This document shows, in pieces, positions 23,011 to 34,027 of a stretch of DNA of 64,000 bases; the first letter of the stretch is position 1; the number at the start of each line of letters is the position of its first letter. The notes below the pieces were generated by a model. It worked only from the letters and a program-made list of their open reading frames with translations, was not told the DNA's origin and did no database searches. Position numbers and translations under genes: made by a program. The DNA is from Acanthosepion pharaonis (Eukaryota; Mollusca; Cephalopoda; Sepiida; Sepiidae): the NCBI GenBank assembly GCA_903632075.3, contig CAHIKZ030002633.1:343501-407500 (forward strand). The letters are read 5' to 3'.

Positions 23011-23601
23011 AAATCTCTGTTCTTATCTACTTACACAACTCTTTCTATTTTCATGTTAGTTGTTTCTTCCCAGTAGAGGTTATGGATTATTTGAGGATCT
23101 TTTCCATTTCTAATATTTCAAGTTCTTCCTGTCGTACTTTATGTATAAAAAAAATGTAATAACTCGTTTATTCATTTCATTAACCGAAATACGTCTTACT
23201 TGCCAAATACGAAACAGTGGAAGGTAAAACGACGTTGTCAGTGATAAGAACACATTTTTCAGCTTCATGTACCTGCGATTTTGTAAATAATACAGCATCG
23301 CTTTTCAGGTGCATGGATTTCAAGCTCAACACTGAGTGGACGTCGATATACCTGTCCCTGCCCACGGGAACTCATCGCTTTATTTTGTAAGACGAGATGC
23401 TATCTAAAATTCGTAGAACTTTAAAAAAGTACAGAAAGCGATGTAGTATAGATTGACCGCTATCCTTTGTGAGTAGAACCCATTGTGGTATTCCTGTAGA
23501 CATCTGAAAGGTGATTACGCTAAAGGAGACAATGGTAACCACTTCTCGATGGAATGTTTTCATGGTTAAATTTCCAGAACCTTAGGTAAAATCTGATATA
23601 T

Positions 23602-23950
23602 AGGGTGATTGAAAAATAACTCCCCATTTTAAAATATTAATAATTTATTAACTATATTTTTTTACAATAAATGGATCTGAGAGGAAAGCGTTTAACATGA
23701 GGTTTTATTTAAAATTAGTATGGGCACCAGATTTCGACATCAGCTTCTCGGGGCGCCCTGGAATCGCGCCAACTGATTTCACCAGGAACTCTTGTGGTAT
23801 AAAAGGCATAACTTCTTGTATTCGCTCTTCAAGTTCTTCCAAAGTCTTGGTTTGGTATAGTAAACTTGTTCCTTTAACCAACCGCAAAGAAAAAAGTCAC
23901 AGGGTGTTAAAGTCAGAATACATAAAATAGCGAGGTACTTTTCAATCACC

Positions 23951-23952
<2 letters not shown>
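23602..23952 (-). mobile_element. Mini Tc1/mariner element with transposase C-terminus
   Basis: Both ends carry 'gggtgattgaaaa' in inverted orientation (23604 and 23950), preceded on the left by TA. The minus strand encodes the end of a Tc1/mariner-group transposase: CDFFLCGWLKEQVYYTKP in one frame, then KTLEELEERIQEVMPFIPQE. It is a 350-bp internal deletion derivative that keeps the 3' end of the gene, containing the DFF..W block but not the upstream catalytic residues. Confidence 0.75.

Positions 23953-23959
<7 letters not shown>

Positions 23960-24033
<74 letters not shown>
23960..24033. repeat. (GT)n/(TA)n microsatellite
   Basis: Five GT units then about 33 TA units at the left end of the Penelope-type inverted arm. 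Confidence 0.95.
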
Positions 24034-24038
<5 letters not shown>

Positions 24039-24280
24039 AAAATTATAACATAAATATGTTATAAAATCACTACAAAAATAGCCATTTTGTTTCAACACCT
24101 CCGGTGTCTTATCAAGTGATGATGTTGAATGTAAAATAAACGGTTTTAAAAGTTTTAAATTAATTAACGATCCTTCGCAGGGGGAAAACGTTGTTACAAA
24201 AGCTAGAATAACCAATCAAAATAAAAGTATAGGAAAATTCAAAAAACTTGACAATGAAGTAAGGTTATAATAGATATTCA
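24034..24280 (-). repeat. Inverted arm, Penelope-type terminal repeat (left)
   Basis: Reverse complementary to 25075-25275 over about 200 bases: 'attaattaacgatccttcgc' on the left against its inverse on the right, and 'cttgacaatgaagtaaggtt' against its inverse. The left arm carries an extra 60 bases including 'ccggtgtcttatcaagtgat', absent from the right arm. Together with the reverse-transcriptase fragment at 25425-25745 this looks like a Penelope-like element with inverted pLTRs. Confidence 0.7.
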
Positions 24281-24678
24281 GATCTTTAAAATAGGGGTGA
24301 TATTAAAAAAGAATTTATTCTAACCAATAATTATTAAATTACATGATAAAATTTGATATTAAAAGTAACAATTAACAATTTTAAAATTCAAATTTAATCT
24401 CTATTAAGTTTAAAATTATAAAATTACTGAGGAGAAAAGAAAAATAAATATGTTATTCAATTTATTTCTTCATTGAAATTACGTTATAATAGACGTTAAT
24501 TTCTTCCGGTCCTCCGACAATATGTATACATTTTAATCCCAAGTGTGTGAATGGGGTCCTAACCTCTCGCGTAAAACAAAACAAACACACTCAGATTATA
24601 ATACATAAGCACCCAGACATATTTAGATATACACACACAAAAAAAAAAAAGTGACGAGACAGGGAACATCTCCACGGC

Positions 24679-24679
<1 letters not shown>

Positions 24680-24718
<39 letters not shown>
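24680..24718. repeat. (TA)n microsatellite
   Basis: About 19 TA units within the 800-bp spacer between the inverted arms. The rest of the spacer (24281-25074) is AT-rich and non-coding. Confidence 0.95.
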
Positions 24719-24722
<4 letters not shown>

Positions 24723-25074
24723 GAAACCAACACATACAAACATACACAATTAAAAGTGCATGCATTTTCCATACACATAGACACCGATAAATACATGTAC
24801 ACACATCCACATACATTTACCTAGACAATCAGATATCACAACCAAGAAATATTTAAGACTGAAAGTGTCATTAAACAAATGCTAACCACTTATTAAAATA
24901 TAACTTAAACGAGCAAATATACAAAGATAAAAATGGTTAAAAATAATATTATCTAATATATAAAAAAAACGAAAATTCCAAACCCAGAAAAATCCATAAA
25001 AACATATTTTAATCATATAAGTTGATATATGTTTTATTATATATTAGGTGAATGAAAATAAAAACTACCTACAG

Positions 25075-25366
25075 AAATTTATAGCTATTATAACCTTACT
25101 TCATTGTCAAGCTTTTTGAATTTTCCTATACTTGTATTTTGATTGGTCATTCTAGCTTTTTTAACAATGTTTTCCCCTTGCGAAGGATCGTTAATTAATT
25201 TAAAACTTTTAAAACCAAATGACTATTTTTGTAGTGATTTTATAACATATTTATGTTATAATTTTTAAATAAATAATTATATCTGCTCTCCTCTGTATTG
25301 AGCACTCTTTTAAGAATAGTAATTGTTGGTTATAGGAATTCATTCCGTATACACCAATCATATACT

Positions 25367-25416
<50 letters not shown>
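25075..25416 (+). repeat. Inverted arm, Penelope-type terminal repeat (right)
   Basis: Pairs with 24034-24280. Continues through 'gagcactcttttaagaatag' and 'ccgtatacaccaatcat' (25290-25362), which are the inverse of the unit at 14731-14790 and 38838-38910, and ends in (TA)19 at 25378-25416. Confidence 0.7.
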
Positions 25417-25417
<1 letters not shown>

Positions 25418-25424
25418 TACAAAA

Positions 25425-25745
25425 ACGTCTACGAATGGGAGTTTAATTTTTATTATGTTCATAGGTAAAGTACAGTTTTTTGGGGTTTTTGGTTTTTTGA
25501 AACGTGGTTTTGAAATAATTAATTTTTTTTTTGTTTTCAGCTAAGATAAAAAAAATATCATCTACATAGCGGATATATATTTTGGGTTTTATTAACTTTT
25601 TTTTTAAATAACTTGCTTTCTACAGGATACATGTAGTACTTTGAGAAGCACAGAGTGGATTTCCCATACTAGCACCGTTAGTTTGAGTGTAAATATTGCC
25701 ATTGTGTTCGTAGAAGGCGGCTTTAAACGTACGCCGTGGCTGAGT
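25425..25745 (-). pseudogene. Penelope-like element reverse transcriptase fragment
   Basis: The minus strand shows FYEHNGNIYTQTNGASMGNP, the Q..GASMG.PL block of Penelope-like reverse transcriptases. A frame change follows, then RYVDDIFFILAENKK with the catalytic YVDD, and LYFTYEHNKN, matching the post-YVDD 'l.FT.E' block. Two frameshifts and stops make it inactive. Residues before the GASMG block are lost at a SINE junction near 25727. Penelope-like elements use a telomerase-related reverse transcriptase and are structurally variable with pLTRs, which the arms at 24034 and 25075 resemble. Confidence 0.8.
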
Positions 25746-25880
25746 CGGTCTAGAGCACGTCGGATCTAACGACGGTTTCTCCTTCAAAGGGGGACGGAGG
25801 TTCATGTCCTACCGGAGAACGTGTAATTTTCTTTAATATGATTTTTAGAATATTTAGGCCGGTAGATGAAAATGATTAAA
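25727..25880 (+). repeat. tRNA-derived SINE, family C
   Basis: A box 'tggctgagtcgg' (25737-25748) is a near-perfect tRNA D-arm match. The B-box region 'ggaggttcatgtcctacc' is weaker. The body continues 'ggccggtagatgaaaa'. It abuts the Penelope RT fragment, so it either inserted there or marks its truncation. Confidence 0.7.
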
Positions 25881-26179
25881 TAAAGTATTTAATAAACGGA
25901 GTATCTACTCAAATATCCACTAAAAATAATGTTTAAAGTGATAAAATCTGTCGGATTAATAAAAAAAAATCCATTTTTTAGAAATTGCTTTGTTTACGTT
26001 CTGATACAAAACAGGGCAGATATGAACTTTCAGGAATCTAGAAAGGATTTGCGTTTATGAGGCACTATGCGGCTTAACATCTCAGTAAACATTTTTTACC
26101 AGTGCTCATATTGCAATTTTTTTGTTATTGCTTTTCACTAGCACCCCCGTATTAATTTTTCCCCGTATTTTATTCATTT

Positions 26180-26539
26180 CTATGCACAGCCGGTTTAGGA
26201 GATTATTGTGGCCTATCATAATGTGCTGATTCCATAAGATTAAATACCTGACTACTGCGGTGGCAAACAAAAACCTGGAGAGTTGCGTTAAAGGGAGATA
26301 ACTGAGACATCTAGACGTGGCATGGCACGTGGAACTAAAACACTCAACCTCGGTGGGCGAAATAAATGGTTCAGTTCGAAATTTCAATCACCTAAAGAAG
26401 GCCGGAGCGTACAATGGTCGAAATGTCGTGAATATAGCAACAATGATGAAGACAACATCCCGAACAGTGTAAAAATTTAACTAGTAAATATGTCTCAGAT
26501 TCCATTATGATCCACGCCAAAAAATGACAAAAAATCGAC

Positions 26540-26573
<34 letters not shown>

Positions 26574-27116
26574 GTGTAGATGCTTTACACTTTTTATTAC
26601 AACGATTTTTATTTACATTCTTCATTAAAATCAAAGAATTCGGCGTCTCGGCTTCAGTCACTTTCCCTCTGCCTTTTCTATAAATACTTCCATAGTAATT
26701 GTTCTGGTGAGCTTTCCTCTTTTGTACCTAGCCGCTATGAATTTAAGCACAGCACTAGATTGGCAGCTAGGTCTCACCATTTTACAACTTAAATTGCTAG
26801 CAATGTAACTGAGTTCTATGCTAATAATTTCTTCTCTCATTTGTGAAACTCTCTTCCGGTTTCTTGCTTTCCTGTCAACTTTAATTTTCAAAGAATTTAT
26901 TGTAACGTCAATCGTCATCTTTGGTCTCCTTGAATCCTGCCCTTTTATTGTTCTCTCTCCTTAATAATGTTTTTTTCTCCGGCTCTTTTCGCTCTCAATA
27001 AATAACTAAAATTTTAAGTAAAATTCGAACAAAATTTCAACTGACCTTTACGCAAACACCCACATTATGTGCATATATATATATATATTCAATATATATT
27101 CATTGACATGTGTACG

Positions 27117-27120
<4 letters not shown>
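26180..27120 (+). repeat. About 1-kb duplicated block, copy 2
   Basis: Second copy of 17690-18700, with the same SINE unit (module at 26388-26431), the same junction 'ccattatgatccacgccaaa', an expanded (TTA)n at 26540-26573, and the same LINE C-terminus (YKYFHSNCSGELSSFVP, HSTRLAARSHHFTT at about 26675-26790). It lacks the (CA)18 run and has a short deletion near 26660. Confidence 0.75.

Positions 27121-27171
<51 letters not shown>
27118..27171. repeat. (TA)n microsatellite
   Basis: About 26 TA units. A second run lies at 27428-27458. Confidence 0.95.
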
Positions 27172-27175
<4 letters not shown>

Positions 27176-27421
27176 AGGTAAAAAAATTCGTTGGTATATA
27201 ATCCTGGTAATATAAAAATATTAGAACTGACCCACAAAAGAGCTTGATGTATTTTTTTATACGGAGCAATATAATTAATAATCAAACAAATCCTTTTACC
27301 TCCTATTGGGAATAGGCTATTTCGTCAGACGACGAATATGTGTGTGTGTGTGAAGATGGACATGACCGTTTTGACAGAAAACTTTTCAGTCGGATCATCA
27401 GATAAGTCACTTTAACTTTTT

Positions 27422-27462
<41 letters not shown>

Positions 27463-27469
27463 CATACAC

Positions 27470-28715
27470 CTGTGTGCGTGTGATGAACTGTTCCATTGAT
27501 TTTCGATGGATGACTGTCCAACACTTCAGTTTCCGACTATACTGCAAGACTACACACACCAATCATTGGATTACTGTGGTAAAGGCTTGTGTAGAACCAG
27601 CCACACTTTTCAGAAGAACTGGCAGCAAAAACAAAAATAAAAAATGGTCCACATTGTGCCACGAGATCTCCGAACAGGCCTACTTCTTATTTTGTTATCA
27701 CTGAGTTTATTTTCTTTGTAATAATGTCAGAAACAAAGGACAGTGTATGTTCTCTAACATGACCATTCCCGTAAAAATATATTTTCATTTCAGAATTTTC
27801 CTTCTCCTAGACTGGTTGGCACCTAAAGTAAGAACCTTGCTATTGAATCCCTAGCTGGAGGAAGATGAATTTATGCCTTTTTCTAATTAGTATTTATATG
27901 ACGTAAGCGAAACAAAATCGACCGGGATTTGAATAGGCAGGTAAAGTAACACTGATTGGCACGGAAAGTGGAACATATATAACCCCGAATTTTTACGTCT
28001 CCTTTTTTTTTTTCTTCTATAATTTTATTTGATATCTTCTTTCTTTCTTTCATTTATTTACACTCTCCTTATCTCCTCTCTTGTATTTTTCCTCTTCCTC
28101 GTCTTCTCGAACGAATGCTTTTTTTTTTTTTTTTTTTTTTAATTCTCTTGTTATAACTGCAGTGTTTTGAAAAATTACCCTTGTTTTCCCCCCGTGGCAT
28201 TTTGTTGCAAAACTGGCGTTTATTTTCAGAAATTTCTTTCTCTTAAAATTAATCACCTGTGCTGCATATTTTCCTAAACTTTCATTTTTTTTTTCCGGCA
28301 AAAAATAAAATAAAATAAAGCGATTAATTTTAGCGAGATGTACTGAGAGCTGTCTACATTTTATGGCGCGAGAGTCTCGCGAGACTCGGGCAAATATTTG
28401 CAAGTTCCCCCTCTGTCCAAATTGGATAAAAAGAACATTGTAAAGATAGGTATATTTAATTCCTCCTATGCATTTATCTATATACTTACTTACATTCTGG
28501 AGAATATACACATTGACTGACGACGTAGAAGTGTACAGATACATAGTACATAAAGCATACTTTTCGTTATCAGCCACATTCGCAAATACACACATGCATT
28601 TAAGTATATATAAAAGCTCAAGCACACTGAAATTCAGTATTCGCAATAAGTTAAGGGTTTTGTAATGATTATTATGTATTTTTACTTGTAACTTGTTTCT
28701 AATTTTTAGTACGTG
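27470..28715. other. Unassigned, with one long minus-strand frame
   Basis: The minus strand is open for 248 codons (28796-28050), unusually long for AT-rich DNA. The translation has no recognisable domain, ends in a poly-Lys run from a T homopolymer, and its start lies inside an antisense RTE fragment. I regard it as probably fortuitous. A perfect CGCG palindrome lies within (28372-28387). Confidence 0.3.
28372..28387. promoter_or_regulatory. 16-bp palindrome containing TCTCGCGAGA
   Basis: 'gagtctcgcgagactc' is a perfect palindrome. Its core TCTCGCGAGA is the 'CGCG' element known from TATA-less animal promoters, where Kaiso or ZBED1-type factors bind. No transcription start or exon is evident nearby, so function is only suggested. 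Confidence 0.35.
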
Positions 28716-29225
28716 CGAAGACACATGTGGATAGCGAAAATGCCTTCCAAAAGCTAAGCAAAGTATTAAGAAATAGGAAAAATTCCTTAGAAACAAAGAA
28801 GAGTACTGAACTGTTGCGTATTATCGGTCTTCCTATATGGCAGGAAATGCTGGATAATCTCATCACAGATGAAGAGACTTTAAGCAACAGAAATGTGGCT
28901 CTACAGAAGGATGATGAGAATACCATAGAACGATCAACGACGAAGTTTTAGAGAAACCGGAAACAAAAAGAACCCTTATGCTTAACATCCGAAAAAGATA
29001 GTTGGAATTTCTCGGGCACGTAATGAGAAAAGAGGGCTTGGAAAATTTGATACTAACAGGACATACCAGAAGAAAACACCATATGACCTACCAAGTGATC
29101 CCGAGTAATTGGATGGCAGAACAGACATTAGGAGAGACGACAAAAAGACAAAATTTAGTAAGAAGTACAGTAAATTGTGGCGAGGCATGAACGTCAACGT
29201 CCTGAAGGGACACGGCACATAGAAG
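28715..29225 (+). pseudogene. RTE-type LINE C-terminal fragment
   Basis: EMWLYRRMMRIP, then after frame changes IRKR.LEFLGHVMRKEGLEN and SNWMAEQTLGETTKRQNLV. These are the MW.YRRM.rI and FLGHVMRK blocks downstream of the reverse transcriptase in RTE-type LINEs. It is the longest RTE piece here and the easiest to compare with the shorter copies. It ends 'ctgaagggacacggcacata' near 29220. Confidence 0.75.
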
Positions 29226-29689
29226 ACGAAAAAGGTGGATGTTTCTTCTGTACAAAAAGAGGCACAGTATTAGATTACATGTTTTATTGTTCAAATCAGC
29301 GCTACTTTCGTGGCTTAAGGCATATTTTCAAAACATAACTGCGTCAAAAATGGGTGTTTCTATTATTAGTATCATCAATCTCTGCTTAACATCTCTTCCT
29401 CATACTCTTCACTTGTTGCAAGATATTCTGTTAGGTTGAGACCGTCGTCTGATATAACTGGTCACGTGTGCAGTAACGCAAAGAGGTTACCAATTGTAAC
29501 GCCACTCACTTTCAAGATGAGTGAAGTCAACACATAGATGAATTTTATATATATTTTAAAAGAATTAATGGATTTATTTTTAATCCAACATTTTTTTATT
29601 AGTTCAGACGTTATTTAATGGATACCCATATTTGAAATAGACGCCCGGTTTTTATTTTAAACAGTGTGTTTTACATTTATCAATCTGTG

Positions 29690-29815
29690 CACTCGAGAAA
29701 TCTTAACTAAGAAAATGTGTTATGGTACGCCGAATCAAACGTTGGTTTCTCCCACTTAGGCAGCTACGTGTTCGAACCCTGCCGAAAAGAACATTTTCTT
29801 TATTCGAAGAACGTT
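29690..29815 (+). repeat. tRNA-derived SINE, family C
   Basis: B box 'gtgttcgaaccctgccg' (29769-29785) is perfect. The head is damaged. The body 'gaacattttctttattcgaa' follows as in the copy at 20970. Confidence 0.6.
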
Positions 29816-29859
29816 ATTTATTATTATTATTACTATTATTAGTATTAGTATTATTAATA

Positions 29860-29960
29860 ATGTCATATCCCTTGAGGACGTAGGCGGTCAATACTCTCCA
29901 CAATTTCCTTTTCTTTATTATCCGCGATTTGACATGCATTCTTAGGAAGGATAGTGGATT
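29860..29960 (-). pseudogene. RTE-type LINE 3' fragment
   Basis: The minus strand reads KLWRVLTAYVLKGYDI, matching the LWRAMI..VLKGHGT end of the RTE ORF. Confidence 0.45.
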
Positions 29961-30054
29961 TCCCGTTGCCTTCTCCACTGTTTGAAATTCAGTTTTCTTT
30001 CTGTTAAACCGATTAGCACCCAAAAGCCTAGTCTACCCTACTATTTAACCCATA

Positions 30055-30185
30055 TCCGATAAGACGGATTCATGACTTTCCATGGGTATTTGATCGCAGA
30101 AAACTGGCCCAGAATTCGAACTCAGGTCACCTATTCCAATTCCCGCACCCATATTCATTACACAAACCGAAAACGTTTATCGAAC
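30055..30185 (-). repeat. tRNA-derived SINE, family A
   Basis: The reverse complement has 'taatgaatatgggtgcggga', then a B box 'ctgagttcgaattctggg', then the body 'taccc.tggaaagtcatgaa'. Strongly decayed in the head. Confidence 0.55.
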
Positions 30186-30339
30186 AGTAAATCAATGAAT
30201 AACAATTATAATAATTCCTCTCGCCGGAAATTGAGATTGAAGAAAGCAAAACGTAAAACTATAGAGTTTTATTTAAAATATCATTTTCTTTCAAGAAATA
30301 ATAAATAAAAAATTTAAAAGCATGCACCCCCCCCCCGCT

Positions 30340-30390
30340 ATTATTATTATTAGTAGTAGTAGTAGTAGTAGTAGCAACAGCAGCAGCAGC
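30340..30390. repeat. (TTA)n, (GTA)n and (GCA)n patch
   Basis: Three trinucleotide tracts in series. 30391-31260 contains a short (AAT)n at 30624-30643 and otherwise nothing assignable. Confidence 0.85.
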
Positions 30391-31262
30391 TTATTTTTGC
30401 TGTTATTGTCGGGTGGAATTCAGGTATTTTACGTTTCGCGTCTTTATCATCTATTTCTGGAAATTAAGCATCCGAAGTAAATAGGAAATTCTTCGGAGAA
30501 TTCAACAAATTCTAAGCCACAAAGAAGTTTCATATTTAAAAGAGGACCACCCAAAATTCCAATATTACACCGAAATACCACTAGAATTTCAACACACACA
30601 CGTTCGCATGCGCACAGACACAATAATAATAATAATAATAATAATTTCGAAATTTGGGAGACGGAATAAAAAGTGTTCATATATCACAATCAAGTGCTCA
30701 GTAACCCATTAGGTATGAAGAAACGCCAGATGTACTACAACCATAGTAGCGGTTAGTGCATCGGCGTCCATCCCTCTTCATGATGGTTTTAATTCAGAGT
30801 TATATATATGACAGACAAGGAAAATTTAATTATTTTTTTCCGTTTGGTGGGAGTGTAAAAATTGTCCATATTGTCCATTGTTTCAAGCGCTTTCGGCCAC
30901 TTATTTAGCCGTTTTTTGAGGGATGGGGTAGGTGTTGTTAATTTCTCTTCATGTTTTGACGGTTTTAGATGTATTTTATTTTTGTGCTTATTCCGGGCTT
31001 TTGCGTGTTGAGCGCGACTGGAATTCGAGCGAGCGTCTTTCTTTGTATTTTTTCTTTTTTAAAAAAAAACAAACTTTGAACACTACATTTCCACTCTTGC
31101 ATAAGGTTAGGTTGATAGTGGGATAGAGATGATTAATATACAGGGGCTCTCTTATACCGAGATATTTCCGGTAATGTGGTTTATAGAATTTCAGTGTTTT
31201 CGACCAGAATTTTTCTTAAGAGATTTTGTAAATTGTGGGTAGACAGTTTTTTGTTTTTTGTT

Positions 31263-31526
31263 TTATAGCACTTTGATCTGATAAGTGACACATGAGGCAT
31301 CTACGGCAGGGGCTGGCAGTATTTCCGACCGATATAGGTAATTGATTTTTGACAAGAAACAGTGAAACCGAGAAATTATATTGGCCATCGCTAGTTTAGA
31401 TTTGATTTTGTTATTTTGATTAGTGATATTTTTGTAATATACTATGTTTTCAGGAATTACGGCAGAAATATGGTGTTTAATGATTCTTCGTATAGCGAAT
31501 TCGTCCTGCTTATAATTGTTGTGCAT
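31263..31526 (-). pseudogene. Possible retroelement ORF fragment
   Basis: Minus-strand frame of 87 codons ending SEILPAPAVDASCVTYQIKV. The Cys-V-Y-x-I/F-K spacing resembles the region leading into the GIY-YIG endonuclease of Penelope-like or related retroelements, but the catalytic part is absent. Low certainty. Confidence 0.25.
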
Positions 31527-31553
31527 CTAATTGCAGTAAAATATTTTATATTT

Positions 31554-31556
<3 letters not shown>

Positions 31557-31612
<56 letters not shown>
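31557..31612. repeat. (TA)n microsatellite
   Basis: About 28 TA units. Confidence 0.95.
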
Positions 31613-31616
<4 letters not shown>

Positions 31617-31992
31617 TCATGTTTCATTAAATAATATAGACAAGTTTTGTCTATTTATTTTAAGTAAGTTCCTTTCATATTGTCTGATAAGCTTAATAAC
31701 ATTATCATTGAAAGACGAAAGGAAATCACCATATTGATATGTTTTAATCCAATCTAAGCTCTCGGCTTACATAAGCCATTATCAAAGATAACAACTTCAT
31801 TTCAATATATCAAACAATACACGGACGAAACAATAATGATAGTCTGTTTTTGTTGCATGAAAAATGTTTCGTACAGTTATGGTTAAGTTAATTCCCCGGT
31901 TTTTCTAAATTAACTAAACTCCTTTTATTATCCTTCGAAAATGTTTCATTCTAACATAGGGTATTTGTAGATACATGTCGGCTAGCATATGT

Positions 31993-32215
31993 CGGTCAGT
32001 CAGTCGACTGGCTGATCGGTTGAACTCTCTGCCTTCGAAACCCGAAAGAGGCTACACCGAAAGGCGGGTTCTCTTTCGGGGAGGTAAACCGACCCTGAAC
32101 CCGTTTATACAGGTTCAATGGGCATATTTTTGTCCGAGTCCACGGGCTCGGGGATCCCACGTTAAAAAGGCCTTATGCCACATGACGCCCTCGTGGTGGG
32201 GGATGACTGAATATC
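31993..32215 (+). mobile_element. GC-rich SINE-like insertion with 16-bp target duplication
   Basis: Flanked by perfect 16-bp direct repeats 'gtcggctagcatatgt' (31977-31992 and 32216-32231), the hallmark of LINE-type target-primed insertion. The 223-bp insert is much richer in GC than its flanks. It has a degenerate A box ('cagtcgactgg') and a better B box ('ccttcgaaaccc', 32032-32043), spaced closer than in a true tRNA. It also has strong hairpins: 'cccgaaagag' with 'ctctttcggg', and 'ccgag' with 'ctcgg'. It has no poly(A) tail and no ORF. Could be a SINE or a retrocopy of a structured RNA. Confidence 0.65.
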
Positions 32216-32317
32216 GTCGGCTAGCATATGTATGTGCATGGATGTAGATATCTAAATGTATGTAAGTATAGATAGGTATGCGAGTAGAGATATTCTTAAC
32301 GTGGATGAAAGCATGGG

Positions 32318-32319
<2 letters not shown>

Positions 32320-32372
<53 letters not shown>
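32320..32372. repeat. (TA)n microsatellite
   Basis: About 26 TA units. Confidence 0.95.
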
Positions 32373-32376
<4 letters not shown>

Positions 32377-32705
32377 CACACACAAATTTCCTCCAAATCT
32401 TTGAAAACACTCCCCTAAACTTTGAGCCCTGATATATGGACGAGTTTAATACACCAATAATTCCGAATTATCACTCTTTCATCTTACTAAAGTTATCTCT
32501 TGATTGTTTTTTTACGCTTTCCTTAATTTCCGTGGATACCTGTTGAATCAAACTTTGGCCGTGTGACCATTAGGATGTAGGTCAGTTCATCGGTTTAACC
32601 CCTCCCTCCCCTTATGGAGGTAGGAGAGCCTGGCTCTCTTACCTCCATAATATAATTCTTGTAACAGTGACTCCTTCTGCCATATCTCCAACTACGTCCC
32701 CTCTA

Positions 32706-32706
32706 A

Positions 32707-32754
<48 letters not shown>
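32706..32754. repeat. (CT)n microsatellite
   Basis: About 24 CT units. Confidence 0.95.
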
Positions 32755-32756
<2 letters not shown>

Positions 32757-33007
32757 TTCCTTCCCCAACTAACCAGCATCCCACTGCAAACTAATAGCAT
32801 AAACAATTTGAAAAATCCTGTGAATTTTAAAATTAAAATTCGTAGGTGAAAATGATCATTAACTAAAGGTCTATCTTAATTCCAATTGTAAAGGAAAGGT
32901 ACATTAATAAAGAAGTTTTGTTAAATTACACCGAGAAAGCCTGTCTGTTTAATATTTTACAGTATTTTTCCAATTTTTGACTAACAGGTTCTGCATCGGA
33001 ATCAAAA

Positions 33008-33981
33008 ATGTGGATAGACTACCCAAAATTTTGCTGTTCTCAGTCATTATCAAGAACTGGGTGTTTTCAGACACTGGCTCAAAAAAACAACTATATTCAA
33101 TGCAGCAGGAATCAAATGCATATCCAGCGGGTCAGTTCAGGGTACTTTAACTTCTATGGGAGGAGAAAATCTTCTAATGTGTCCCTGTTAACAGCATTAT
33201 TGGATGCACATGATGTCGCTAATCAGACTCTGGATGAATAACTGTCAGCGTATGGTGATGCGTTATTGATTCAGTTGGCTCGGGTTGATGAGGCACTGAT
33301 CACATGCGGCGATGGACCACAGCTATCAACAAGAGTACCTTGCAGGCTGATGATAATTCCATATTGATATGGGATGCGTTCGCACAGCATAGGATGTGTT
33401 CGCTGGTCTTCGAAACACGTCACTACGCTACACTGCTTTGGGATCATTTGCTCCCATTCATCAACTAATTGTACTACAACAACGATAATTTATTCCAACA
33501 GTATATTGCACTTTGTCATCAAGCACAAGTTGTTCAGAATGTATTTTAAAATTATCCCGGGTACTTCCAGCGGGTTACTATGTTCACCCGACATTATGGA
33601 ACGTAGAGAACAGATCTGTTCGTACGCAAAATCCTGAACCTACAAATATCAGGAAGCTGTGGACAGGTATCGAGATGGCCTGGCTCAGCATCTATGCAAA
33701 GGTCTTTCGATCACTTGTGGAATTTAAAGCAAGTCGTGTTTAATGCATTTCGACAGGCTGGAGTGTTCTTGCGAACGGGCTGGTTCTCTGGAGCAGTCAT
33801 AAGGAGAGACTTCCAATACGCTGAGAATAAGAGAATTACTTCAAAACAGCATCGCCACAGAGAAATGAAAAGGAAGTACTTCAGACTGGGGAAAACACTG
33901 TCAGTCATGGAACACACGGTCCGATATAGATCGCAGTCGCGGAAGAACGAAATCACTATTTATTTATTTTTTTTAGAATGA
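33008..33981 (+). pseudogene. Unrecognised decayed coding region
   Basis: About 970 bases that read like protein across a few lesions. Frame of 33008: LTALLDAHDVANQTLDE, a stop, then LSAYGDALLIQLARVDEALI. Next frame: YYNNDNLFQQYIALCHQAQV and GYFQRVTMFTRHYGT. From 33694 in the same frame: VVFNAFRQAGVFLRTGWFSG, then AVIRRDFQYAENKRITSKQH, ending near 33981. I recognise no family. Amphipathic helical composition and a basic C-terminal part would suit a retroelement structural protein or a DNA-transposon accessory ORF, but that is a guess. Base composition is closer to 45% GC, unlike the flanks. Confidence 0.4.
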
Positions 33982-34027
33982 TAACTGCCGACAGCCGACC
34001 GATTGCCACTTCAAACGAGTCCTTAAA

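Noticed and set aside
28050..28796. 248-codon minus-strand frame
   Set aside because: No recognisable domain, poly-Lys end from a homopolymer, and its first codons lie antisense to an RTE fragment. Listed only as part of an unassigned stretch.
32002..32043. Hammerhead core in the GC-rich insertion ('ctgatcgg..gaaacc')
   Set aside because: CUGANGA is not matched (ctgatcg) and no stem I pairing was found.
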